Shown one piece after another: positions 54,440-63,275 of a stretch of 64,000 nt of DNA. The position numbers and the translations under genes were made by a program. The notes under the pieces were generated by a model. It did no database searches, was not told where the DNA came from, and worked only from the letters and a program-made list of their open reading frames with translations. Numbering within the stretch: the first letter of the stretch is position 1; each line of letters begins with the position of its first letter. This stretch comes from Winogradskyella vidalii (GTDB lineage: Bacteria > Bacteroidota > Bacteroidia > Flavobacteriales > Flavobacteriaceae): NCBI RefSeq assembly GCF_013403955.1, contig NZ_JABFDG010000001.1, positions 992,001 through 1,056,000 of the forward strand, given 5' to 3'.

Positions 54440-55298
54440 AAAGATTCTAAAACAAACGATAAAAAGAATTATACCAAAAAAAAAAGAGGCGAAAGTTTCC
54501 TTGTTTTTAGTGGGCGCACAAAAGGCTGGTACTTCAGCATTACACAATTATTTGATTAAGCATAAAGAGATTCAAGGAGGAGTTCAAAAAGAACTGAACT
54601 TCTTTAATTATCAAGAGAATTTTGAGCAAGGAACAACGTTTTATCACTCTAAATTTAAGCCTGTTTTATGTTATAAACATGATCCCATAAGAATTGATTC
54701 AACGCCTCAATATTTAATGGATAATGAGATTGCTAAAAAAATTCACAACTATAACCCTAATTCAAAAATTGTTATTTTATTACGAGAACCTACTTCTAGA
54801 GCTTTTTCTGCTTGGAATATGTATAAGCAGTTTTCAGAATTAAATATTGAAAATAAAAAGAAATTAATAGCAAATAATATATCTATTAGTAATGAAAAAA
54901 AATTTAAGAAATTAATTGATTCAAAACCCTTTATTTCATTTGATGAATTTGTAGATAGGGAGTTAAATAATAGTGAGACCAATGGGATTTATCCTAATAT
55001 TTTAAGAAGAGGTGTGTATGTCGATCAAGTTAAAGCTTATTTAGACTGTTTTGGGGTAAATAATGTTATGGTGTTTGAATCTAATTATTTTAGAAATAAT
55101 AAGGTTGAAGTGACCAATAAAATATTGAATGCATTAGGATTATCTGGCTTACAAATAAAAGATGACCAATTAAAAGATGTTCACACTCGCACATATGAAA
55201 ACTCAATTAAAGATGATAATCAAAAGAGGTTGATTGATTTTTATAAACCTTATAATGAAAAATTATTTAAATTAATTAATCAAAGATTCGATTGGTAA
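54432..55298 (+). CDS. Sulfotransferase, first of two
   Basis: 288 residues. A basic N-terminus (KKKILKQTIKRIIPKKK region) leads into the PAPS 5'-phosphosulfate loop FLVGAQKAGTSALHNYL at about residue 25, with KELNFF as the next conserved element and REPTSRAFSAWNMYK as the 3'-phosphate binding motif. This is the pattern of carbohydrate O/N-sulfotransferases (NDST/HS-type). It would transfer sulfate from PAPS to the glycan. Overlaps the Wzt gene by 8 bp, so it belongs to the export/maturation unit. Confidence 0.88.
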   Translation: MNKKILKQTIKRIIPKKKEAKVSLFLVGAQKAGTSALHNYLIKHKEIQGGVQKELNFFNYQENFEQGTTFYHSKFKPVLCYKHDPIRIDSTPQYLMDNEIAKKIHNYNPNSKIVILLREPTSRAFSAWNMYKQFSELNIENKKKLIANNISISNEKKFKKLIDSKPFISFDEFVDRELNNSETNGIYPNILRRGVYVDQVKAYLDCFGVNNVMVFESNYFRNNKVEVTNKILNALGLSGLQIKDDQLKDVHTRTYENSIKDDNQKRLIDFYKPYNEKLFKLINQRFDW

Positions 55299-55433
55299 AA
55301 TCAAAACTTTATATCTTAATGATAGAATTGATTTTGAAATGCCATAAAGTATCGTCTTAATAGTTTGAGTGCAGTATTGAGTCTAAATTAAATCAATAAA
55401 TATAATAAGCAAATTTTATTCGAAACAAAATTT

Positions 55434-56510
55434 ATGATAAATGTTACCAAAACCTTTTTGCCTCCTCAAGCTGAATATCAGACTTTTTTAAAAAAAGCTT
55501 GGGATAAGCATTGGTTAACCAATAGAGGGGAATTAGTTTTAGAGCTTGAACATCAATTAAAAAATTATTTAGGACTTAATAATCTAACATTAACAGCTAA
55601 TGGAACTTTGCCATTACAAATTGCCATAAAATCACTTGGACTTACAGGAGAAATTATTACGACCCCTTTTAGTTATGTTGCTACTACTAGTAGTATTGTA
55701 TGGGAAGGCTGTAAACCTGTATTTGTTGATATTCATCCAGAGTATTTAACTATTGATGAAACAAAAATAGAAGCAGCGATTTCAGCTAATACGTCAGCAA
55801 TTCTTGCGACTCATGTTTTTGGCAATCCTTGTCATGTTGAAGTAATTGAAGCAATTGCTAAAAAGCATAAACTAAAGGTAATTTATGATGCTGCGCATTG
55901 CTTTGGAGTAAATTATAAGGGAGAATCGATTTTTAACTATGGAGATGTGAGTACTTGCAGTTTTCATGCTACCAAATTGTTTCATACAGGTGAAGGAGGT
56001 TGCTGGATTACGAAGAGTGCAGAATTAAATAAAAAAATGTTTTACTACCATAATTTTGGTCATTGTGGTGAGGCAGAATTCTTTGATGTAGGTATTAATG
56101 CTAAAATGAGCGAGTTACATGCAGCAATGGGATTAGCAGTTCTACCTTATGTGAAGAAATTAATAGAAGAAAGAGAAAACATTGTTAATACTTACAATGC
56201 TGAACTTAGAAATTTAAATCTAAGAACTTTAACGATTCGTGAAGATACTGTTTGGAACAGTAGTTATTATCCTATTATTTTAAAAGATGAAACTATATTG
56301 TTAAAACTAATAGGCTTATTAAAAGAACACAATATAAATACCAGGCGTTATTTCTATCCATCATTAAATACATTAAATTATATAGATCAAACAGAAATGC
56401 CAATTTCGGATGATATTTCCAAACGTGTATTATGTTTGCCAATATATAATGGTTTGTCTATTCCTCAAGTTAATATAATCACTGGTTTAATAAAAAAAAT
56501 AGTTAAATAA
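55434..56510 (+). CDS. DegT/DnrJ/EryC1-family sugar aminotransferase
   Basis: 358 residues. PLP lysine in FHATKLFHTGEGG (about K181), with ALTANGTLPLQIAIKSL at the PLP phosphate site and YDAAHCFGVNYKG in the middle. These enzymes add an amino group to a 3- or 4-keto nucleotide sugar. No dehydratase to make the keto sugar is in the window, so it may be supplied from elsewhere. A 135-bp gap precedes it; 2 bp separate it from the second sulfotransferase. Confidence 0.85.
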   Translation: MINVTKTFLPPQAEYQTFLKKAWDKHWLTNRGELVLELEHQLKNYLGLNNLTLTANGTLPLQIAIKSLGLTGEIITTPFSYVATTSSIVWEGCKPVFVDIHPEYLTIDETKIEAAISANTSAILATHVFGNPCHVEVIEAIAKKHKLKVIYDAAHCFGVNYKGESIFNYGDVSTCSFHATKLFHTGEGGCWITKSAELNKKMFYYHNFGHCGEAEFFDVGINAKMSELHAAMGLAVLPYVKKLIEERENIVNTYNAELRNLNLRTLTIREDTVWNSSYYPIILKDETILLKLIGLLKEHNINTRRYFYPSLNTLNYIDQTEMPISDDISKRVLCLPIYNGLSIPQVNIITGLIKKIVK

Positions 56511-56512
56511 CA

Positions 56513-57382
56513 ATGTCCAATAATTTTAACGATCAACCTATCTTCATTCTTGGAAACCCTAGATCAGGTACATCCTTGTTACGATTGATGTTAGATACAC
56601 ATACAGATATATGTATTCCTCCAGAATCTCATTTTTTCCTTTGGTTAGAAGATAAATATGGAGATTGGGAAATAAATATGTTAGATGATTATTTAAACGA
56701 TTTATTTGCTTCCACAAAATTTGAAACTTGGTCTTTTAATATAGAAAAGCTGAAATTTTATCTAGAGCAAAAACAAATTAAATCATATGCACATCTTACC
56801 AGTTTAATTTATGGATATTATGCCTTTCTCAAAGATAAAGACATAAAATTTTGGGGTGATAAAAATAGTTTATGGATTGAAAAGCTTTCAGCAATTAATA
56901 AATATTATTCGCACGCCTTTTATATTCATATTATTAGAGATGGTCGGGATATTGCATGCTCTTATAAAGAGCTAAGTAAAAAACATTCAGTTTCTAAATA
57001 TGCTCCAAAACTTCCTAGCGAAATAGAGGTAATTGCACAAGATTGGTCTAAAAATATTGAAGCCATTGAGTTGTTTCTGAATAATATTAAAACAGAAAAT
57101 AAGATTGTAATACATTATGAAGATTTAATCAATAATACTAAAAATACGTTAACTAAGATATTACGTAAAATTGATTTAAAGCCAACAATTGCTCAAATGG
57201 AGTATTACAAAAAGCCAAAAAAGGAGATTGAACCTGAAGCTTTTTTTGATTGGAAAGAAAAGTTAACGAAACCTCCTGATGCCAAAAATGTCGGCAAGTA
57301 CAAACAGGAGCTTTCTAACAAGGAAATAGAAATTTTTAATAATTTAGCAAAATCAACCTTGTCTAAATATCACTATTTATGA
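56513..57382 (+). CDS. Sulfotransferase, second of two
   Basis: 289 residues. PAPS loop FILGNPRSGTSLLRLML at about residues 10-26, catalytic-region FWGDKNSLW, and 3'-phosphate motif IIRDGRDIACSYKEL near 145. It is a different subfamily from the first sulfotransferase, closer to the Sulfotransfer_3 type, so the two probably modify different positions. It overlaps the methyltransferase by 4 bp. Confidence 0.85.
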   Translation: MSNNFNDQPIFILGNPRSGTSLLRLMLDTHTDICIPPESHFFLWLEDKYGDWEINMLDDYLNDLFASTKFETWSFNIEKLKFYLEQKQIKSYAHLTSLIYGYYAFLKDKDIKFWGDKNSLWIEKLSAINKYYSHAFYIHIIRDGRDIACSYKELSKKHSVSKYAPKLPSEIEVIAQDWSKNIEAIELFLNNIKTENKIVIHYEDLINNTKNTLTKILRKIDLKPTIAQMEYYKKPKKEIEPEAFFDWKEKLTKPPDAKNVGKYKQELSNKEIEIFNNLAKSTLSKYHYL

Positions 57383-58086
57383 AAGATTCAAAAGCATACT
57401 ATGATCACTTAGCGAATTCTTATCAGTCTGAGTCAAATAGCAGAAAAAAATATTTAACAGCAATAGATGATTATATAGTAAAAAGTGTAAACGGAGATGT
57501 TATTTATAACTATCTAGATATTGGAGCCGGAGACGGAAGACGATCATTAAAAATAGCTCAAAACATTGCTGTAAAAAAAGAAGTTTTTTTAATTGATAAT
57601 AGTTCAAAAATGCTTGAAAATGTGAGCAGTTTAGAGGGGGTTAGAGTGTTTAATGAATCAATTTTTGATTTTAATAGTACGACTAAATTTAATCTTATTA
57701 CTTGCTTATGGAATGTAATCGGACATTTTGAAACCAAAGAAGCAAGAATAGAATTATTTAAAAAAGTGAGTTTATTACTTGAGCCTGGTGGTGTTTTTAT
57801 TTTTGATGTTAATAATAGGTATAATATCAGCCATTATGGTTACAATAATGTAGAACAGAATATAAAAAATGATAATTTAAATATTAAAGATGCTGGGTGG
57901 TATACTTTAGGAGAGCAGCCAAATCAAACAAAAGTATACATTCATTCTCCTTTTGATATTTATGACTATATTAAGGAAACAGATTTAATTTTAGAAGAAA
58001 ATAAATATATTGATTATAGTACTGGAGAAACAAAATCTACTTTTTTTGAAGGACAACTAGTATATAAAATAAGAAAACCACTCTAA
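57379..58086 (+). CDS. SAM-dependent methyltransferase, class I
   Basis: 235 residues. Motif I YLDIGAGDGRRSLKIA near residue 48, acidic end of strand 2 in FLIDNSS, motif IV in NLITCLWNVIGHF and post-motif FIFDVNNRYNIS. Placed between a sulfotransferase and a glycosyltransferase, it likely methylates the glycan, perhaps to cap chain growth as known for ABC-exported O-antigens. Substrate is inferred only. Confidence 0.82.
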   Translation: MKDSKAYYDHLANSYQSESNSRKKYLTAIDDYIVKSVNGDVIYNYLDIGAGDGRRSLKIAQNIAVKKEVFLIDNSSKMLENVSSLEGVRVFNESIFDFNSTTKFNLITCLWNVIGHFETKEARIELFKKVSLLLEPGGVFIFDVNNRYNISHYGYNNVEQNIKNDNLNIKDAGWYTLGEQPNQTKVYIHSPFDIYDYIKETDLILEENKYIDYSTGETKSTFFEGQLVYKIRKPL

Positions 58087-58088
58087 GC

Positions 58089-58937
58089 ATGTCGGAACCC
58101 TTAGTTAGTGTTCGCTTTATGGTTTATAATAATGAGCCTTACATAAGAGAGGCTATTGAAAGTATTTTAATGCAACAAACCAATTTTAAAGTGGAAATTG
58201 TTGTAGGTGATGACTTTTCAACCGATAATACTTTAGATATTATAAAATCTTACTGTGATACAGAAAACATACATATTAACATTTTAGACAGACCAATAGG
58301 TGGTGACTATTGGAAAGTAAGACAAAAGTTAGGAAGACTTTACAATTTTAAAAATATTGTAGATAATTGTCAAGGAAAATACATAGCATTGTGTGATGGC
58401 GATGATTATTGGACAGATCCCTTAAAATTGCAAAAACAAGTTGATTTTTTGGAAGGGAATTTGGAATATAATATTTGTTTTCACTCTGTTAAATTATTTG
58501 ATGAAGATTCAAGGACTTTTGTTAAAGATAGTATTACAAGAAAAGTTGACTTAACGACAACTGTAGTTAATCTAGCTAAGGGTAATTATATGCATACACC
58601 TTCTGTGGTATTGCGTAATAATTTTAGAATACCACAATGGTTTAATAAAGTCACAATTGGTGATTGGGCGTTATATATGATTGCAATAAAAGAAGGGAAA
58701 ATAAAAAAAATAGAGGAAGAAATGGCAGTTTATAGACTTCATAATGCAAGTATATGGTCTAACAAGTCAATTGAAATTAGAAAAAAACATACTCAAGAAA
58801 CTGTAAGGTTAATATACAGAAATCTTAAAAAGAATTTGTCAAGTTCAGCGATACAAATTTTACAATCTCGTTTAGGTATCTCAAAATTTAATTCGAAAAT
58901 TTTTTTAAAAAAAGTTTATAGAAAATTATTTAAATGA
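58089..58937 (+). CDS. Family 2 glycosyltransferase
   Basis: 282 residues, GT-A fold. N-terminal nucleotide-binding strand LVSVRFMVYNNEPYIREAI, acidic VVGDDFSTDNT, and the metal-binding CDGDDYWTDPLKLQKQ near residue 100. The C-terminus is lysine-rich and lacks a membrane helix. It adds one sugar of the repeat unit. Overlaps the next glycosyltransferase by 4 bp. Confidence 0.88.
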   Translation: MSEPLVSVRFMVYNNEPYIREAIESILMQQTNFKVEIVVGDDFSTDNTLDIIKSYCDTENIHINILDRPIGGDYWKVRQKLGRLYNFKNIVDNCQGKYIALCDGDDYWTDPLKLQKQVDFLEGNLEYNICFHSVKLFDEDSRTFVKDSITRKVDLTTTVVNLAKGNYMHTPSVVLRNNFRIPQWFNKVTIGDWALYMIAIKEGKIKKIEEEMAVYRLHNASIWSNKSIEIRKKHTQETVRLIYRNLKKNLSSSAIQILQSRLGISKFNSKIFLKKVYRKLFK

Positions 58938-59860
58938 AGCCTAAAGTTTCCATTATTATCCCTAACTACAATCATGCTGCATTTTTACAGCAGCGTTTAG
59001 ATTCTGTATTCAATCAGACGTTTCAAGATTTTGAAGTGATTTTATTAGATGATGCGTCTACAGATGAAAGTGCTAATCTTTTAAAAGCGAATAAAAATCA
59101 TCCAAAAGTAAGTTGTGTTGTAATTAATACAGAGAATTCAAGAAGTCCTTTTAAGCAATGGAAAAAAGGTATTGATTTAGCTAAAGGTGACTATATCTGG
59201 ATTGCTGAGAGTGATGATTATTGTGCGTTAGATTTTTTAGAAATTTGTTTAATTTCTTTAAACAAAGCATCGGGAATAGCTTATGTTCAAAGTGTAGATG
59301 TAGATACAGAAGGGAAAAAGCTCTCTAATCGTATAGACTACACAGCAACTTTTAAGCCTAATATTTGGACAGGTGATTTTACTTTAAATGGTATTGATTT
59401 TATATCTAAATATCTCAGTGTTAAAAATGTCATTCCTAATGCAAGTGCTGTTGTTTTTAAAAAGGAATTACTAAGTTCTAATTGTTTTAGTACGCAATTG
59501 TTAACTATGAAAATGTGTGGAGATTGGTTGTTTTGGATACAGTTAGCTAGTGAAACCAACATCACGTTTGTAAATAAAAATTTAAACTTTTTTAGGCACC
59601 ATGCTCAAGTCAGTCGAAATCATCAAAATATAGACAAAAAAAAGCGCAGGATTTTTGAGGAGTCTGTAATCCGAAATTATTTAAAAGGAAACGAATCTAT
59701 TGTAAATCAGACAGCAAATAAAAAAATGTATAAAAAATGGTTTAAGCTTCATGCAAAAGGAGATTTATTTAAACGTGAGTTTTATATGCTACATCATGGT
59801 TTTGCAAATAAGTTGCTGTTAGCATTTCAATTTATACGTTTTAAGCTTAAAAAGAATTAA
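58934..59860 (+). CDS. Family 2 glycosyltransferase
   Basis: 308 residues. Starts KVSIIIPNYNHAAFLQQRLDS, followed by LLDDASTDES and the DxD-type AESDDYCALDFLE. The central WIQLASE and HAQVSRNH segments are of the type seen in capsule GT2 enzymes. Donor and acceptor unknown. Four-base overlap with its left neighbour and a 3-bp gap to the next gene show one transcript. Confidence 0.88.
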   Translation: MKPKVSIIIPNYNHAAFLQQRLDSVFNQTFQDFEVILLDDASTDESANLLKANKNHPKVSCVVINTENSRSPFKQWKKGIDLAKGDYIWIAESDDYCALDFLEICLISLNKASGIAYVQSVDVDTEGKKLSNRIDYTATFKPNIWTGDFTLNGIDFISKYLSVKNVIPNASAVVFKKELLSSNCFSTQLLTMKMCGDWLFWIQLASETNITFVNKNLNFFRHHAQVSRNHQNIDKKKRRIFEESVIRNYLKGNESIVNQTANKKMYKKWFKLHAKGDLFKREFYMLHHGFANKLLLAFQFIRFKLKKN

Positions 59861-59863
59861 ATA

Positions 59864-60970
59864 ATGAACATCGCCATATTTTCACCCAGTCAAAATCCCT
59901 ATTCGGAAACCTTTATACAAGCACATAAAAATTATTTAAAAGATAATGTGTTTTATTTTTATGGACCTAAAAAGTATATCAGATTAGAAGGTTATAATTT
60001 TTTGGTATCAAAGATAGACCTATGGCGTTTTCGTTTTATACGCAAGATAAAGAAGTATCCATTCTCTTATATTAAGGAGCAATCATTATTGTCAGCATTA
60101 AAGAAGAATGCAATTAATGTGGTTTTAGTAGAATTTGGTACATATGCCTATGATTTAATAGATTTACTAAAGGCTAGCAACTTGCCAATTGTGGTGCATT
60201 TTCATGGTTATGACGCAAGTGTTCATCACGTTATAAAAAAATCGAATAATTATAAAGATGTTTTCAATTGTGCGACAAAGGTAATCGCTGTGTCCAAGAA
60301 AATGGAGCAAATGTTATTAGATATTGGGTGCCCTAAAGAAAAATTAATATATAATGTTTATGGGCCACAAGTGGAATTTGAAAATGTAAAACCAATGTTT
60401 TCAAAAAAACAGTTTATAGGTATAGGGCGTTTTGCTGATAAAAAAGCGCCTTATTACACTATAATGGCTTTTAAAACTGTAGTTGATAAACATTCTGATG
60501 CTAAATTATTGTTGGCTGGAAATGGTGTTTTAATAAATATGTGTAAAAATTTAGTAAAACAATATCAGTTAGAAAATAATGTACAATTCTTAGGTGTTAT
60601 TACTGCTATTGAGTTTAGGGAGATATTAAAAGAATCATTAGCTTTCGTTCAACACTCTATAACTGCCGAAAATGGGGATATGGAAGGAACTCCATTGGCT
60701 GTTTTAGAAGCTAGTGTAGCAGGATTACCGGTAATTGCGACTAGGCATGCAGGAATTCCGGATGTTATTGAGCATGGGAAAACGGGCTTATTATGTGATG
60801 AGCATGATGTTGATTCTATGGCTAAAAATATGCTGAAAATATTGGAAGATAAAGACTATGCTCAACAAATGGGTGAAGCAGGAAAACAACATATTTTAGA
60901 GCATTTTAGTATAGATAAACATATTCAGAATCTCCAAAATATTTTAGAAGATGTTATTGAAGTTAATTGA
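59864..60970 (+). CDS. Family 4 glycosyltransferase
   Basis: 368 residues, GT-B fold. The C-terminal donor-binding half has GRFADKKAPYYTIMAF, LLLAGNG and the E-x7-E region EGTPLAVLEASVAGLPVIATRHAGIPDV (about 265-295), matching colanic-acid WcaL-like and related enzymes. The N-terminal half carries VVHFHGYDASV. Retaining transferase; donor not predictable. It is the only GT-B enzyme in the locus. Confidence 0.88.
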   Translation: MNIAIFSPSQNPYSETFIQAHKNYLKDNVFYFYGPKKYIRLEGYNFLVSKIDLWRFRFIRKIKKYPFSYIKEQSLLSALKKNAINVVLVEFGTYAYDLIDLLKASNLPIVVHFHGYDASVHHVIKKSNNYKDVFNCATKVIAVSKKMEQMLLDIGCPKEKLIYNVYGPQVEFENVKPMFSKKQFIGIGRFADKKAPYYTIMAFKTVVDKHSDAKLLLAGNGVLINMCKNLVKQYQLENNVQFLGVITAIEFREILKESLAFVQHSITAENGDMEGTPLAVLEASVAGLPVIATRHAGIPDVIEHGKTGLLCDEHDVDSMAKNMLKILEDKDYAQQMGEAGKQHILEHFSIDKHIQNLQNILEDVIEVN

Positions 60971-61013
60971 TTAGTAAAAAAGGCCTTGTATATTGCCTCT
61001 TTAATTTTTGTCC

Positions 61014-61970
61014 ATGTCTAAACTTCCATTAATATCCATTATTATTCCTACTTACAACCGGGCTTTTTTAATAGGTGAAACTTTAGATTCTATATTGGCA
61101 CAAACCTATGAGAATTGGGAGTGTATTGTTGTAGATGATGGTAGTACAGATCATACCAAAGAAGTTCTTGAAGATTACTGTGCAAAGGATTTGAGATTTC
61201 GATATCATCAACGGCCAAAAGATCGCTTGCCAGGCGGTAATGCGGCTCGAAATTATGGATTTGAAATTAGTAAGGGTGAGTATATAAATTGGTTTGATAG
61301 TGATGATTTAATGGCGCTTGACAAATTGGAAGTTCAAGTTGCGGCATTGAAAGCAAGTGATTTTAATTTTTGTGTTTGTCAAACTTTAGTTTTTAAAACT
61401 ACAATTGAAAATACTCTCGGTTTAAGGCACCCTAAAATAGTTTCAGAAAACTGTTTTGAAGATTATGTAAAAACTGAAATACGTTGGTTAACACAAGCAC
61501 CTTTATGGAAGAAGGATTTTTTAAATCGTTTAAGTCATCTGTTTGATGAGGAATTAAGGGCAGGACAAGAATGGGAGTTTCATAGTAGGGTGTTGAGTCA
61601 TTGTGAAACGTATTTTGTTATTAGTACCCCTCTAGTTTATTTAAGAAAGCATTCCGAAAGTATATCCAATGATGAGAATAGATCGTTTCGTTATTGGAAT
61701 TATATACAGGCAAGATTGAAGGTGTCTCAGCTTAAAAAAGTAAAGGAGTCGGAAGATTTAATTTATTATTTAAATTCCTTTAATTTAAAACTTTTTAAAA
61801 AACTAATAGTTGATGGTTATTTATTAAAAGATATGCAGCCGTTATTTAAATACTTTTTTAAAAAAAATGGACTAAGTATATATATGAAAACTAAATGTTT
61901 TATTGTAATAATTACGGTCTCAGTATTTGGAAGAGGGAGTTCTCTTTTGAAAAAAGTATCTATTGAGTAA
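61014..61970 (+). CDS. Family 2 glycosyltransferase (copy A of a related trio)
   Basis: 318 residues from the ATG at 61014; a TTG two codons earlier is an alternative. IIIPTYNRAFLIGETLDSIL, VVDDGSTDHT and FDSDDLMALDKLE are the GT-A motifs; RPKDRLPGGNAARNYGF is shared with the two genes that follow. A stretch of about 50 nt around the acidic motif is almost identical to the gene at 63276. A hydrophobic segment near the C-terminus may attach it to the membrane. Preceded by a 43-nt gap. Confidence 0.88.
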   Translation: MSKLPLISIIIPTYNRAFLIGETLDSILAQTYENWECIVVDDGSTDHTKEVLEDYCAKDLRFRYHQRPKDRLPGGNAARNYGFEISKGEYINWFDSDDLMALDKLEVQVAALKASDFNFCVCQTLVFKTTIENTLGLRHPKIVSENCFEDYVKTEIRWLTQAPLWKKDFLNRLSHLFDEELRAGQEWEFHSRVLSHCETYFVISTPLVYLRKHSESISNDENRSFRYWNYIQARLKVSQLKKVKESEDLIYYLNSFNLKLFKKLIVDGYLLKDMQPLFKYFFKKNGLSIYMKTKCFIVIITVSVFGRGSSLLKKVSIE

Positions 61971-62273
61971 TTACTTGTGAAATTCGTTTTATTAAAAAAT
62001 ATTTTATCTTATATCTTTTTAGACTTATAGTCTTATAAATCAATAAAATAATAGGTGTTCATTCTTTAAAACTGAATAATTAATTGTTTAAAGGACATAT
62101 AACGCAAACTTCAGGTTTTGATTATGCATGACTCTTGGGACTTTAGTATTGGTCATTCTTCTTTTAATTTTAGGTTCTTTTTCTCGGTTGTTTTAAATTT
62201 GGACTTCTCTTTTTTTTGTTTTTTGCGCTTGATTTTCATCTGACTTTGTATCTTGGTGCTGTAATTTATAATT
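61971..62273. other. 303-bp gap between two related glycosyltransferase genes
   Basis: AT-rich, with a T-rich second half (62160-62260). A 39-codon open frame from 62126 has no protein-like character. TTTGTATCTTGG at about 62245 is promoter-like but departs from TAnnTTTG. I see no terminator or repeat that I can support. Confidence 0.35.
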
Positions 62274-63209
62274 ATGCCAAAACAACCACTTGCTTCTATA
62301 ATAATACCAGTATATAACCGTGCCCATTTAATTGTCGAGACCTTAGATTCTATTATGCAACAAAGTTATCTGAATTGGGAATGCTTGGTTGTAGATGATG
62401 TAAGTACAGACACCACGGTTGAAGTTATTACATCATACGCCGAAAAAGATAGCCGAATAAAACTATATAAACGTCCAGATACTAAGCCAAAAGGAGCTAA
62501 TGCCTGTAGAAACATAGGTCTAGATAAAGCACAAGGAAACTATATTGTGTTTTTTGATAGCGATGATTTAATGACGGAAAACCATTTAGAGGTTAAGGTC
62601 AATGCCATTCAGAAATTTGACTGTGATTATGTCTTAACTAAAACACAATATTTTAATTACAGTAACGAGGGTATCAATGCCTATTATCAATTCGATACAA
62701 TTCCTATTACAGCCTATAATTATGTTACACGGAAGATCAATTGGTTAACTTTAGATGTTTGTATAAAGGCTACACTCGCTAAATCTATTTCTTTTAACGA
62801 AAACTTACAGTCTGGACAAGAATATAATTACTTTAGTAAATTGGTTCATTTTTCTACTAATACAGAGTTCATAGATGAGGTTATTTCATTAAGACGATAT
62901 CATAATGCGTCCATACGCGCAAGATTAAACAATGGTTACAAAAAACAGGTTGGACGATTTAGAGCAAGTTGGTTTACATATTTGGACTTAAAGCCTATAG
63001 CCAATAACGATAGTTTAGAATTTTTGATGAATAATTGTGTAAGGGTTTGCCATGAAACTAAATCTGTGTTTGTAGCTACAAAAAAGCTATTTGTAAAGGA
63101 AGTCTTAAGTTTTTATGGTTTACGCGGAGTCTATTTTTTATTATTATTTTTTAGTTTAAAATATCTTAAGTTAGGTTATAATTATAGGCATCTATTTTTA
63201 AAGGATTGA
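62274..63209 (+). CDS. Family 2 glycosyltransferase (copy B)
   Basis: 311 residues. IIIPVYNRAHLIVETLDSIM, VVDDVSTDTT and FDSDDLMTENHLE as GT-A motifs; RPDTKPKGANACRNIGL corresponds to the shared loop of copies A and C. The C-terminus is hydrophobic (GVYFLLLFFSLKYLKLGY), probably membrane-associated. Paralogue of its neighbours, and the more divergent of the three. Confidence 0.88.
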   Translation: MPKQPLASIIIPVYNRAHLIVETLDSIMQQSYLNWECLVVDDVSTDTTVEVITSYAEKDSRIKLYKRPDTKPKGANACRNIGLDKAQGNYIVFFDSDDLMTENHLEVKVNAIQKFDCDYVLTKTQYFNYSNEGINAYYQFDTIPITAYNYVTRKINWLTLDVCIKATLAKSISFNENLQSGQEYNYFSKLVHFSTNTEFIDEVISLRRYHNASIRARLNNGYKKQVGRFRASWFTYLDLKPIANNDSLEFLMNNCVRVCHETKSVFVATKKLFVKEVLSFYGLRGVYFLLLFFSLKYLKLGYNYRHLFLKD

Positions 63210-63275
63210 AAGGCCTGTTTTTTATCTAAACTATTATATTCGTATTTTGTAATTGAAAAAAAATAAATTATTCAC

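Noticed and set aside
62126-62245. Possible 39-residue gene in the glycosyltransferase gap
   Set aside because: Product is mostly Phe/Leu/Ser from T-rich DNA, with no start context or motif.
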